A stretch of 64,000 nucleotides of DNA from Roseateles noduli (GTDB taxonomy: Bacteria > Pseudomonadota > Gammaproteobacteria > Burkholderiales > Burkholderiaceae_C): NCBI GenBank assembly GCA_002205125.1, contig NIOE01000007.1:434001-498000 (forward strand). Reading direction: 5' to 3'. The notes under the pieces are model-generated. The model had not been told where the DNA came from and searched no databases. It saw only the letters and a program-made list of their open reading frames with translations. Position 1 is the stretch's first letter. The number at the start of each line of letters is the position of its first letter. Made by a program: the position numbers and the translations under genes. Of this stretch, positions 43,817-54,588 are shown piece by piece.

Positions 43817-43837
43817 GGTGTTCCGGAATGGAACACC
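43817..43837. promoter_or_regulatory. Palindrome GGTGTTCC-n5-GGAACACC
   Basis: Perfect 8-base arms about 115-130 bases upstream of the -24 element and immediately in front of the activator's own ribosome binding site. Binding could both activate the dehydrogenase gene and repress the activator gene. Confidence 0.65.
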
Positions 43838-43852
43838 CAAGGAGACAACGGC

Positions 43853-45886
<2,034 letters not shown>

Positions 45887-46081
45887 AGGGAAACGACCGC
45901 GGGTGGATGCAGAGAGGGGCCGCGTAGGTCATCGCCTCACAGGCACATCAGCGATCCGCCGAAGCCGCGCTGGGGAGAACCCGCCTTTCGAGCCCATCGG
46001 CTGCTGCGTATTCTTTCGTTCATGCGGTCCAGGGTTTCTTGGTGGTGGATCCGCAGAGGCGCAAGCCGGACGTCAATGGGT

Positions 46082-46111
46082 AAGGCGGACATTCGAAAGG
46101 ATGTCCGCCTT
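46082..46111 (+). terminator. Strong hairpin with T-run
   Basis: AAGGCGGACAT (46082-46092) pairs perfectly with ATGTCCGCCTT (46101-46111) around an 8-base loop and is followed by CGTCTTTT. It is oriented to stop transcription coming from the sigma-54 activator gene, about 200 bases upstream. That intervening stretch holds no convincing gene. Confidence 0.75.
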
Positions 46112-46138
46112 CGTCTTTTGGGGTGACGTCCACGCGAC

Positions 46139-46546
46139 TCAAAGCATCAGATCGTGAATTGCCTTTCCTGTTTCCGCGGAGCCGAGTACGTCGCTGAGGC
46201 GGGACTCCAGCGCTTCCAGGTCGCAGCAATAGACGCTCTCGTGGTCCAGCGACAGCTCGAAGGGAAGCCCGCCATCCGCAGCTGCGCTGCCACGAGCGAG
46301 CACGGTCTCTCGGGTAGGTTCTGCCACCGACCTGACCACGATCCTGGTCCTGTACGCAAAGTTGTTGTGAAACTCGCTGAAGGTTTCGCTCTCGGACTGA
46401 TCGAGGTGCAGCTCCACGAGACCGCCGGTTTCCTGCTGTATGGCACTGCTGATGGACTCGAACAGGCGAGCAATCTTGCAGCGCTCGTCGGCCGCCTCTG
46501 CTGCTCGGCTGAGTCCGCGCCGGATCACGTGGGAGAAGTTAAGCAT
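46139..46546 (-). CDS. Small protein coupled to the EEP-family gene, unknown function
   Basis: A 135-residue protein I do not recognise. It has a helical N terminus (SHVIRRGLSRAAEAADERCKIARLFESISSAIQQ), a central beta-like part rich in acidic residues, and a helical acidic C terminus (DLEALESRLSDVLGSAETGKAIHDLML). No signal peptide or membrane segment. The start MLNFSHV overlaps the end of the upstream nuclease-like gene by 8 bases, so the two are translationally coupled and may work together. G+C is about 57% in a sampled line, clearly below the surroundings, pointing to transfer of the pair as a unit. Confidence 0.65.
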   Translation of the reverse strand: MLNFSHVIRRGLSRAAEAADERCKIARLFESISSAIQQETGGLVELHLDQSESETFSEFHNNFAYRTRIVVRSVAEPTRETVLARGSAAADGGLPFELSLDHESVYCCDLEALESRLSDVLGSAETGKAIHDLML

Positions 46547-47489
46547 TGGAGTCGCTCCGTTCCAGGTGGCCAATGATGGGAAGGTGATCGAAGAATGAGG
46601 TCGATGATGTGACAACGCCTTTGAAATCGGGTATCTGCACAACATGCGTGTGTGCTTCATTGAGACGCCAACCGGATCGGCCAAAGAGCAATGCCGACGA
46701 GAAGATCATCTGATCGAAGGTCCGCCAGCGGGTCAAGATTCCGCCGGCGTGGAAGTAGGTGCCGCAGTCGTAGGCACGGCCCTGCTCGTTCTCTCGTCCG
46801 AAGGAACTCATGTGGCGCCAGAAAGGGTTGTAGAACAGCGAAGGAACTTGCCGGACCCTCTCGCTATCGCGACTGGCCTTCAGGTAGTGTTCCACGCCTT
46901 CGTCGAAGGGCTCATCGTTGAAATCGCCCAGCAGTACGACGTTCTCCTTCGAGTCCGTCGCCAGCGGGTGCCTGTCTATCCACTCACGCAGGTGGGCCGC
47001 AATATGCGTGCGGAAGCTATCGGACCTGTGAAGATGAAGTCGACCGGGCCAATGAGACGCGATGACATGGATGGGCGGCCCACTGTGCGGGATGGCAATG
47101 AAATGCTGGCCAATCCTCGATACGCGGCCGTCCCGCACATGGGTGATGATCTCTTCGAAAGTCACCTTCAAGCGTTTCTTGCGACTGAGGATGCAGACGG
47201 AAAATCGACTCTTGCCGGCGCTCTGGAATGCCTCGATCCATTCGTACAGGCGCTCAGCGATGGGACAGGCGCGTCGCAGGAGCGCGACGCTTGTTGTCGC
47301 CATCTCTCCGAGAACGATTACCTGCGCCTTGGTCTTGCTGATCAGATGCCGCAGGACACCCGCGGCCGTCCTGAAGTCTGCTTCGCTGGCTCGATCGGGG
47401 GCGCGCGTCGGCGACAGCCCCGTGTTCCACCACGCAATGCGAATGCCCGGATCGGGCTTGTGTTGATCGGTCGGTTGGTCTTGTTTCAT
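46539..47489 (-). CDS. Endonuclease/exonuclease/phosphatase (EEP) family protein
   Basis: A 316-residue protein with the ordered EEP/DNase I-like motifs: the first strand IRIAWWNTGLSP (16-27), the metal-binding Glu at 62 (VLGEMA), a catalytic His in ASHWPG (146), the Asp-Asn pair in LLGDFND (188-192), DQMIFSS (259) and the final Asp-His in FFDHLPIIG (299-307). It is therefore probably an active metal-dependent phosphoesterase acting on DNA, RNA or a phosphorylated small molecule; the substrate cannot be told. No signal peptide. The gene has lower G+C than its neighbours and is coupled to a small downstream gene. Confidence 0.82.
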   Translation of the reverse strand: MKQDQPTDQHKPDPGIRIAWWNTGLSPTRAPDRASEADFRTAAGVLRHLISKTKAQVIVLGEMATTSVALLRRACPIAERLYEWIEAFQSAGKSRFSVCILSRKKRLKVTFEEIITHVRDGRVSRIGQHFIAIPHSGPPIHVIASHWPGRLHLHRSDSFRTHIAAHLREWIDRHPLATDSKENVVLLGDFNDEPFDEGVEHYLKASRDSERVRQVPSLFYNPFWRHMSSFGRENEQGRAYDCGTYFHAGGILTRWRTFDQMIFSSALLFGRSGWRLNEAHTHVVQIPDFKGVVTSSTSFFDHLPIIGHLERSDSNA

Positions 47490-47713
47490 GGCCGGAATAC
47501 ATCCTCGGCAACGGGGCGTTCGACATCGCCGAGCCCTGGCTGCCGGCGCCTGCTCCACTGCGGAATTTCGCGGGGAGGGCAGTCACTCTACGGGGGCGGG
47601 ATTCGCAAGGCCAGCGTCGGAGCGCTCTCGAATTGGTGGACTTTCGGGCCGCGATACCGCTCATAAACTAGACCACCCACCGAAACCTGTGTGGATGATC
47701 TGAACCGCGCTTC

Positions 47714-49141
47714 ATGAAGCTCTACGAGACGCTCGCCGACGACATCGAACGCCAGATCCGCGGCGGCGTCTTCCGCCACGGCGACCGCCTCCAGTCCGTG
47801 CGCGAGACCAGCAAGCAGCGCCAGCTCAGCGTCACCACCGTCATCCGCGCCTACGTGCTGCTGGAGAGCCGCGGCCTCATCGTCAGCAAGCCGCAGTCGG
47901 GCTACTACGTGCAGCTCAAGCCGGGCGACCCGGCGCTCGACGCACCGGCCGCGCCGCGTCCGATCGCGGTCTCGTCCTCCGTCGACGTCAGCCGGCTGGT
48001 GCTGTCCACGCTGCGCTCGATCGCCGCGCACGATGCGGTGCCGCTCGGCTCGCCGTACCCGGACACCGGCAGCTTCCCCTTCGAGAAGCTCAACCGCTAC
48101 GCCTTCGCCGCCGGGCAGGATCCGGCGCTGCGCTCGCTCAAGGACGCGCTGCCGCCCGGCCACCCGCTGCTGATCCGCCAGATCGCGCGGCGTTACCTCG
48201 ACAAGGGCCAGGCGGTTGACCCGGCCGAGATCCTCATCACGATGGGCGCGACAGAGGCGCTCAACCTCTGCCTGCAGGCCGTCGCCAAGCCCGGCGACGT
48301 GATCGCCGTGGAGACGCCGACCTTCTACGCGATGCTCCACGCCATCGAGCGCCTGGGCATGCTGGCGCTGGAGATCCCGACCGACCCGGTGCTCGGCCTG
48401 GACGTCGACGCGCTGGCCGCCATCGCCGCGACGCAGCCGATCGCCGCCTGCATGGTGATGCCGAATTTCCAGAATCCGCTCGGCTTCCAGATGTCCGACG
48501 AGCGCAAGCGCGCGCTGGTCGAGCTGGCGACGCGGCTGGACATGCCGCTGATCGAGAACGGCGTCTACAACGAGCTCTACTACGGCGCGGCGCCGCCCAG
48601 CACGCTCAAGGCCCACGACACGCGCGGGCTGGTCCTGCACTGCGGCACCTTCTCGAAGACGCTGACCTCGACCTTCCGCATCGGCTGGGCGCTGCCGGGC
48701 CGCTACCGCGACGAGGTCGAGAAGCTGAAGTTCCTCAACACGCTGACGACGCCGCCGCTGCCGCAGGTCGCCATCGCGCGTTTCCTCGAACGCGACGGCT
48801 ACGAGGCCCACCTGCGCCGCATGCGCAAGGCCTTCGCCCAGCAGGCCAATCTGATGCGCGCGATCGTGCTGCGCTTCTTCCCCGAAGGCACGCGCGCCTC
48901 GACGCCGGTCGGCGGGTATGTGCTCTGGGTCGAACTCCCGCCGGCCATCGACGGCCTGCGGCTCTACGAACTCGCCCTGGAGCGCGGCATCACGATCGGC
49001 CCCGGCTACATGTTCTCGGTGAGCAACAGCTATCGCCACTTCATCCGGCTGAACTACAGCACGCCGTGGTCCCCGGCCATCGAGCAGGCCGTCATCACCG
49101 TCGGCAAGCTCGCCGCGACCTGCGCGCGGCAGGACTGCTGA
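47714..49141 (+). CDS. MocR-type regulator: GntR helix-turn-helix fused to aminotransferase fold
   Basis: A 475-residue protein. Residues 1-75 are a GntR-type winged helix-turn-helix (GDRLQSVRETSKQRQLSVTTVIRAYVLLESRGLI). The rest is a fold type I aminotransferase domain with the PLP-binding Lys in GTFSKTLTSTFRIGW, the Asn/Pro block MPNFQNPLGFQM and the phosphate-binding region. MocR proteins use PLP or an aldimine as a signal and usually control a gene of amino-acid or vitamin B6 metabolism nearby, often divergent; no clear target is next to it here. Convergent with the bestrophin gene. Confidence 0.93.
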   Translation: MKLYETLADDIERQIRGGVFRHGDRLQSVRETSKQRQLSVTTVIRAYVLLESRGLIVSKPQSGYYVQLKPGDPALDAPAAPRPIAVSSSVDVSRLVLSTLRSIAAHDAVPLGSPYPDTGSFPFEKLNRYAFAAGQDPALRSLKDALPPGHPLLIRQIARRYLDKGQAVDPAEILITMGATEALNLCLQAVAKPGDVIAVETPTFYAMLHAIERLGMLALEIPTDPVLGLDVDALAAIAATQPIAACMVMPNFQNPLGFQMSDERKRALVELATRLDMPLIENGVYNELYYGAAPPSTLKAHDTRGLVLHCGTFSKTLTSTFRIGWALPGRYRDEVEKLKFLNTLTTPPLPQVAIARFLERDGYEAHLRRMRKAFAQQANLMRAIVLRFFPEGTRASTPVGGYVLWVELPPAIDGLRLYELALERGITIGPGYMFSVSNSYRHFIRLNYSTPWSPAIEQAVITVGKLAATCARQDC

Positions 49142-49165
49142 GCGGACCGCCGCGTCCGCGCTGGG

Positions 49166-49188
49166 CCGGGCGATCAGATCAGGCCCGG
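49166..49188. terminator. Hairpin between convergent genes
   Basis: CCGGGC (49166-49171) pairs with GCCCGG (49183-49188). The sequence behind it contains several GTCAGG repeats. There is no T-run; the role is tentative. Confidence 0.35.
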
Positions 49189-49213
49189 TCAGGGGATGTC
49201 ACGTCAGGGCAGG

Positions 49214-50125
49214 TCAGGTCAATTGGAAAGTTTCCGTCGGCGCCACCCGCTCCGGCAACGCGCGCCCGCTCAACGCCAGCACCGAGCGCTCGATCCCCCG
49301 CGCCATCGCATCCAGCGCCAGCGCGTTGGGCGCGAGGCCGAAGGGCTCGGCGACCTCGTTGGCCACGGCCTCCAGCGCGATCAGCGTGTAGGAGAGGAAC
49401 ACGCACAGCAGCGGCGTGAAGAACTCCGTCGCGTCCACGAGGCCGAAAGGCAGCAGGAAGCAGTAGGTGTAGACCGTGCGGTGCAGCAGCACGCCGTAGG
49501 CGAAGGGGATGGGCGTCGACGCGATCCGCTCGCTGCCGCCGATGGCCTTGCCGATCTCCGTCAGCTGCGTGTCCAGCGCCCAGAAACGCGCGTCGCTGAG
49601 ATGCCCTTCGTCCTGCAGCGCGCAGAGCTTCTGCCGCATCGCGTGCAGCGCGGCGCTGGAGGACTGCGGGTCGCGCCGCAGCTGGAAGGCGTCGCGGCGG
49701 CCGACCAGACGCACCAGGTCCTCTTCGGGATCGGTGCCGCGCAGCTCGTGCTTGAGCGCGTAGACCGCGGCGAGCAGCTGGTCCGTCACCGGCCGCGCCA
49801 TCGTCTTGTCGGGCAGGTAGCAGAGCAGCTCCGACACCAGCGCGCGCGAGGCGATCAGCAGGCTGCCCCACAGGTGGCGCGCCTCGTTGAAACGCTCGTA
49901 GCTGGCGTTGTTGCGGAAGCCCAGGAAGATCGCCAGCGTCAGCCCGAACGGCGTCATCAGCGTCGCGTTCAGCGGGATCTTCTCGCCGAAGACCTGCCCG
50001 TGCGTCGCGACGGCCAGCAGGCTGACCGCCGCCATGAAACCCAGCTGCGGCAGGATGGCGGGCAGCACCGAGCCGTGCCACACGAACAGCAGGCGGAACC
50101 AGCTCTGCTTCGGTCGGATGATCAT
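49214..50125 (-). CDS. Bestrophin-family (UPF0187) ion channel
   Basis: A 303-residue membrane protein. The family blocks are an N-terminal membrane region with VLPAILPQLGFMAAVSLLAV, FGLTLAIFLGFRNNASYERFNEARHLWGSL (the hallmark of bacterial bestrophins) and the C-terminal FGLVDATEFFTPLLCVFLSYTLIALEAVANEVAEPFG. Bacterial homologues form pentameric cation or anion channels. The start MIIRPKQSW at 50125 is preferred because the upstream extension reads as non-coding. It is divergent from the PAS/GAF sensor gene with about 300 bases between the starts, a stretch in which I see no gene. Confidence 0.92.
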   Translation of the reverse strand: MIIRPKQSWFRLLFVWHGSVLPAILPQLGFMAAVSLLAVATHGQVFGEKIPLNATLMTPFGLTLAIFLGFRNNASYERFNEARHLWGSLLIASRALVSELLCYLPDKTMARPVTDQLLAAVYALKHELRGTDPEEDLVRLVGRRDAFQLRRDPQSSSAALHAMRQKLCALQDEGHLSDARFWALDTQLTEIGKAIGGSERIASTPIPFAYGVLLHRTVYTYCFLLPFGLVDATEFFTPLLCVFLSYTLIALEAVANEVAEPFGLAPNALALDAMARGIERSVLALSGRALPERVAPTETFQLT

Positions 50126-50429
50126 TTGGAATGTCCAGGCGGTTGCGTACTCCGGGCTCCATGGTGAAGAACGGGGCCTCCTTGCGGGGCATGCAGTTCC
50201 GACCGGCGCCGAGGAGCACAGTTGGCGACCCGCGCGTGGCGTGGCGACCACGGGATGCCGGCCGGATGTCGGTGGAAACCGGGGGCGACTACCGATGGCA
50301 TGGGGCCTTCCTGGCGTCGGCCCCCTATGTTGTCAGGCGCGCCGACGGGCCGTTCGGCGTAGCCTTCGGGCCGTCGGAATGGGATATCGACCAGCGATGG
50401 ACGGCCAGCGATGGCCAGGAGGCGGCCTC

Positions 50430-52973
50430 ATGGATGACTCCGGACACGACGCCGCGCAGCGGCCCACGTCGGCGGCGGCCGCCGCGATGCTGGGGCAGAT
50501 GAAGCGGGCGGTCTTCGACGGCTCGCGCATCGCCGTGATCCAGCGGGACCTCCAGAACAACGTGCTCTACGCCAACGCCGCCGCGCTGGCGATGAGCGGC
50601 GTCGACCACGTCGACCAGCTGCGCCTGGACCGGCTCTTCACCGGCGAGGCGGGGCGCGTGCTCGACGAGGAGACGCGCGGACGCCGCAACCGCGAGCTCG
50701 GCGCCTACCGTGTCACGCTGACCTGCCAGAACGATCCGGAGCGGCAGGTCGCCGTCGAGGTCACCGGCCTGCCGCTGATGGACGATCACGGCACGGTGGT
50801 GGGATCGCTGGGCTTCTTCCGCAACCTGCAGCACCAGGTGTTGACCGACCAGGTGCGCGCGCTCACGCTGAGTCACGCCGGCCGCGCGGACCTGCTGCCG
50901 CTGGTGGCCGAGGCGCTGCGCCGCGAGCTGCCCTTCGACCTGATGCTGGTGTCGCGCGTCGTCGAGGACGACAGCGCCTGGGAATCGGAGATCGTCTTCA
51001 ACCACCCGCCGTTCCGGCAGGACGTTCCGACCGCGTGGTACGAGCTGAACGCCGCGCAGCGCGCGTTCATGGAGAGCCAGTGCGGCGGCGTCCACGACTT
51101 CGAGACGGTGATGAGCGAGCCGCCGTGGTCCGACATGGCGGAGGAGCCGATGAGCCGGCAGATGCACGCCATGGACCTCAAGTCCAGCATGTGGCGCCGC
51201 ATCACGCGCGGCGAGGGCGAGGACGAGCGCACCGTCGCGATCATGACGCTGCTCAGCCGTGAGCGCGGCGCCTACGGCGAGCAGCAGCTGGCGCTGTTCA
51301 ACCAGCTGCCGCTGATCGAGGCGGTGCTGTGCAGCCTGGATCACGCCGAGCGGGAGCGCGACCGCCGCCAGCTGCGGATGTTCCGCGACCTCAACCGCTG
51401 CGTCGACATCCAGGGCGCCTGCCGCTGCCTGTCCGACGCGCTGGTCGAGATCTTCGGCTGGCAGCATGTGTCCCTGTTCCGCATCGACAGCGCGCGGGAC
51501 GCGATCGTGCGCGTGGCCTCGGCCCGGCGCGGCGAGGACGGCTTTGCCGTGGACACGGGCGTGTCCTGGGGCGACTACGCGCAGGGCCTCTGCCAAGGCA
51601 TCCTCGGCCGCGTCGTGCGGACGATGCAGCCGCAGAAGATCCCCGACGTCACGCGCGACCCCGAGTACCTCCAGACGCCCGACGGCGAGCCGATCCGCTC
51701 GGAGCTGGCGGTGCCGATCGTGTTCTCGGAAGGCGAGCGGGTGCGCTTCATCGTCAACGTCGACGATCCGCGCGTGAGCGCGTTCTCGCGCGAGCACGTG
51801 CGGCAGCTCGCCGACATCGCGCAGGAAGTGGCCGGCGCCATGGAGCGCATCAGCGACCTGACGCTGATGACGGAGTGCGTCAACAACGTGTCCGACCCGA
51901 TCATCGCGACCGACGCGAAGCTGCGGATCCGTCGCGTCAATCCGGCGGCGGAGGCGCTGTTCGGCGTCGCACGCAAGGCGCTGGAAGGACGCAGCCTGCT
52001 GGAACTGTTCCAGAACCCCGAGCCGCTCGCGGCGTTGCTCGACGGCACCGAGGCGGGCGACCGCATCGGCGAGATGCGCGTCTGCAGGAGGGCCGCCGCG
52101 ATCGAGGAGGCGCCCGATGCGGGACCTGCCGCCACCTCCGATTCCTCGGCGCTGGGAGCGGGAGCGGGTGCGGGCGCAGGTGCGGACGCGGGCGCCGATG
52201 CCAGCGGACTGCCGGTCTTCATCACGCGGCGCGACTTCCCGGGCAAGCTTGGCGGACACGTGTTCATCGCGCGCGACCTGCGGCCGATCCGGCGCTCGGT
52301 GCAGCTGGAGTTCCTGGAGGAGACCGCGTACGAACTGGCCGTCGAGACGCAGGCCCCGCTGGGCATGGCGATGTCGTGCCTGGAGGACCAGCTGGAAGCC
52401 GCGTTCAGTTCCGAGGCGGCCCGCGAGCAGGCGCGCGGCCGCGAGTTGCAGACCGTGCTCCGGCAGCTCGGCCGCGTGAAGCACGCGTTCACGCGGCTGG
52501 CCATGTACAACCGCGAGGCCCGCGTCTCCTCGCGCGTCGCGAGCCCGATCCGGCTCGACTGCGAGATCGACGCGCTGCTCGCCAGCCTGGCGGCGTCGGA
52601 GCGCCGCAAGGTGGTGTTCGAGACCGCCGCCCGCAAGGTCGAGGTCGAGGCCGACCACATGCAGCTGCACATCGTCGTGGAGAGCCTGCTGTCCGTGCTG
52701 CTGCGCGCGGCGCCGGAGACGGCGATGGTGCGGCTCACGCTGGTGCCGGACGACGAGCTCGTGTTCCTGCGCCTGCGCGGGCGGCTGCCGCCGGCGCGCC
52801 GGCACGGCGAGCGCTTCTCCGCGCCCGAGGCCGCCCAGGCGGACCTGCGCCTGGCCAATCCGCTGCTCGGCAAGCTGATGAAGAACCAGGGCGGCGCGCT
52901 CAAGGCGGGCGTGCTGCCGGACGGCGACACCGAGTTCGTGCTGAGCTTCCCGCGCCGGAGGACCCATGGCTGA
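50430..52973 (+). CDS. PAS/GAF sensor with degenerate histidine-kinase core
   Basis: An 847-residue cytoplasmic protein without membrane segments. Order: PAS (about 20-140), a GAF-like domain (145-300), a clear GAF domain (315-470), a second PAS (475-620) interrupted by a Gly/Ala linker near 575-592, then a HisKA-like helical pair (625-695) and an HATPase-like end (705-845). At the phosphorylation site, where active kinases read H-E-L-x-x-P-L, this one reads AYELAVETQAPLG, so the histidine is missing. The N-box asparagine and the glycine-rich G boxes of the ATPase are also not seen. It is best read as a sensory pseudokinase. Start: AGGAGG 8 bases upstream. Its last 8 bases overlap the CHAT protease gene. 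Confidence 0.8.
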   Translation: MDDSGHDAAQRPTSAAAAAMLGQMKRAVFDGSRIAVIQRDLQNNVLYANAAALAMSGVDHVDQLRLDRLFTGEAGRVLDEETRGRRNRELGAYRVTLTCQNDPERQVAVEVTGLPLMDDHGTVVGSLGFFRNLQHQVLTDQVRALTLSHAGRADLLPLVAEALRRELPFDLMLVSRVVEDDSAWESEIVFNHPPFRQDVPTAWYELNAAQRAFMESQCGGVHDFETVMSEPPWSDMAEEPMSRQMHAMDLKSSMWRRITRGEGEDERTVAIMTLLSRERGAYGEQQLALFNQLPLIEAVLCSLDHAERERDRRQLRMFRDLNRCVDIQGACRCLSDALVEIFGWQHVSLFRIDSARDAIVRVASARRGEDGFAVDTGVSWGDYAQGLCQGILGRVVRTMQPQKIPDVTRDPEYLQTPDGEPIRSELAVPIVFSEGERVRFIVNVDDPRVSAFSREHVRQLADIAQEVAGAMERISDLTLMTECVNNVSDPIIATDAKLRIRRVNPAAEALFGVARKALEGRSLLELFQNPEPLAALLDGTEAGDRIGEMRVCRRAAAIEEAPDAGPAATSDSSALGAGAGAGAGADAGADASGLPVFITRRDFPGKLGGHVFIARDLRPIRRSVQLEFLEETAYELAVETQAPLGMAMSCLEDQLEAAFSSEAAREQARGRELQTVLRQLGRVKHAFTRLAMYNREARVSSRVASPIRLDCEIDALLASLAASERRKVVFETAARKVEVEADHMQLHIVVESLLSVLLRAAPETAMVRLTLVPDDELVFLRLRGRLPPARRHGERFSAPEAAQADLRLANPLLGKLMKNQGGALKAGVLPDGDTEFVLSFPRRRTHG

Positions 52974-54588
52974 CATCCTTCTCGTGCTCAGCCCGCAGCA
53001 GCAGGGCAGCCTCGGCCCGCAGATCAAGAAGCAGCTGCGGCAGCTCGGCCGTCACACGATCCAGGAGGAGACCAACCGCGAGACCGGCCTGGAGCTGCTG
53101 ACCGCCCAGCCCTTCGACTACCTCATCGTCGGCAGTCAACTCGCCGACGACGCGGGCGCGGTGGTCGCCGAGGACGGCGGCCTGGCCTTCTGCCGCGAGG
53201 TCCGCGTGCTCGGCAACACGCCGATGATGCTGCTCGCGCCGGCGATGACCACCGAGCTGAACATGGCCTGCATCCGGCTGCGAGTGACGCTGCATGCGGA
53301 TCCGGCGTCGGCGGGCAGCTTCGCGCTGGAACTGCTCGGCCTGGAATCGCCCGACGCGGACGGCGTCGATGCGGCCGGCAACGCTGGCGGCGTTGCCGGT
53401 GCGGGAGGCGTCGGGAACGGCGCGCTCGCCGCACGCGGCGGCCGGGCCCGTGTCGTGCCGCTGAATCCGTGCCTCGACATCCGCGTCACCGCGATCGCCG
53501 ACAACTGGCGCTTCGAGATGCACGGCATCGACTTCCAGTTCCAGGGCGCGGGGCCGCTGACGGTGAGCAAGTCGGCGCGGCTCGACTGGCAGGCGCAGTA
53601 CATGCACGAGCCCGATTGGTACAAGGAGTTCTCGCGCATCGGCAAGAGCATCCGCATCGCGCTGTGCGAGGACCAGGAGAGCTTCCGCCTGCAGCGCGAG
53701 AACGCGCGGCTCAAGGCCTTCCAGCAGCTCGGCGAGGCCGGCAAGGACGTGACGGACCGCATCACCTTCGAGGTGTCGGAGGACTGCTATCCGCTGCTGC
53801 TCGAAGCGATGTTCGAACCCTCGCAGGAAGTGCCGTGGCTGGCGAAGGCGGCGTCGATGTCGCGACGGCTCGCCGCGTCCAAGGAGAGCCAGAGCAGCCT
53901 GTTCGCCGGCCCGGTGGCGGCGCGCCGCGCGCTGTTGATCTGCGCGGACACGCACGGCACCGCCTATGACGACCAGCTCAAGGGCGGCGCGCTGCAGCTG
54001 GCGCCGCTGACGGCGGTGCGGCGCGAATGCTCGCGGGTGAAGAAGCTGCTGACGCGGCCCGATGCGCGCAGTGGTCAGCCGCTCTTCCACGAGCGCAACG
54101 TCGCCGTCATCGGCCTCGACGAGGCGCTCAGTCGCGAGAGCCTCGTGGCGGCGCTGGGCGACGGCGGCTGGGACCTGATCCACTTCGCCGGGCACACCTG
54201 CTTCCAGCCGGCGGGCGCGCGGCAGCTGGGCGGCACGGGGTTCCTCTTCGTCGGGCCGAAGGAGGAGCCGCAATGCGTCGACTTCGGCGACATCCTCAGC
54301 TACCTGCGCGACACGCGCTTCGTCTACCTGAGCAGCTGCGAGAGCGGCAACTCCGGCTTTGCGACGCTGGCCGCGGAGGCCGGCATCCATGCGGTGCTCG
54401 GCTATCGCTGCCGGGTGAACGACCGGACCGCGGCGGTGCAGGCGCTGCTGTTCTACCGGATGCTGCAGCGCAGCCGCTCGCTCGATGCCGCCTTCGGTCA
54501 CGCGCGGCGGCGGCTCTACCGGCGCTACGAAGGCCAGGACAACGCCTGGGCCTCGGCGATGCTGGTCACGTCGGGCGTCCCGTCATGA
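52966..54588 (+). CDS. Receiver-like domain fused to CHAT (caspase-like) protease
   Basis: A 540-residue cytoplasmic protein. Residues 1-122 follow the CheY pattern (DILLVLSP, FDYLIVGSQL, MMLLAPA), but the position of the phospho-acceptor Asp reads VGS, so it is a pseudo-receiver. A Gly/Ala linker (130-155) leads to a middle region and then the CHAT domain (320-540): catalytic His in IHFAGH (410), catalytic Cys in VYLSSCESG (458), and the conserved ending with WASAMLVTSG. CHAT proteases are caspase relatives found in bacterial stress, cell-death and antiphage systems. Translation is coupled by overlap to the sensor gene, so the sensor probably gates the protease. The 3' end overlaps the convergent hydrolase gene by 23 bases. 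Confidence 0.88.
   Translation: MADILLVLSPQQQGSLGPQIKKQLRQLGRHTIQEETNRETGLELLTAQPFDYLIVGSQLADDAGAVVAEDGGLAFCREVRVLGNTPMMLLAPAMTTELNMACIRLRVTLHADPASAGSFALELLGLESPDADGVDAAGNAGGVAGAGGVGNGALAARGGRARVVPLNPCLDIRVTAIADNWRFEMHGIDFQFQGAGPLTVSKSARLDWQAQYMHEPDWYKEFSRIGKSIRIALCEDQESFRLQRENARLKAFQQLGEAGKDVTDRITFEVSEDCYPLLLEAMFEPSQEVPWLAKAASMSRRLAASKESQSSLFAGPVAARRALLICADTHGTAYDDQLKGGALQLAPLTAVRRECSRVKKLLTRPDARSGQPLFHERNVAVIGLDEALSRESLVAALGDGGWDLIHFAGHTCFQPAGARQLGGTGFLFVGPKEEPQCVDFGDILSYLRDTRFVYLSSCESGNSGFATLAAEAGIHAVLGYRCRVNDRTAAVQALLFYRMLQRSRSLDAAFGHARRRLYRRYEGQDNAWASAMLVTSGVPS

Noticed and set aside
45887..46081. Short open frames behind the sigma-54 activator gene
   Set aside because: Neither strand gives a protein-like sequence; one frame crosses the terminator hairpin. 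I see no gene in this stretch.
52215..52330. Gly/Ala-rich stretch in the sensor gene as a sign of frameshift or gene fusion
   Set aside because: The frame is continuous and the PAS pattern resumes afterwards; it is better read as a flexible linker.
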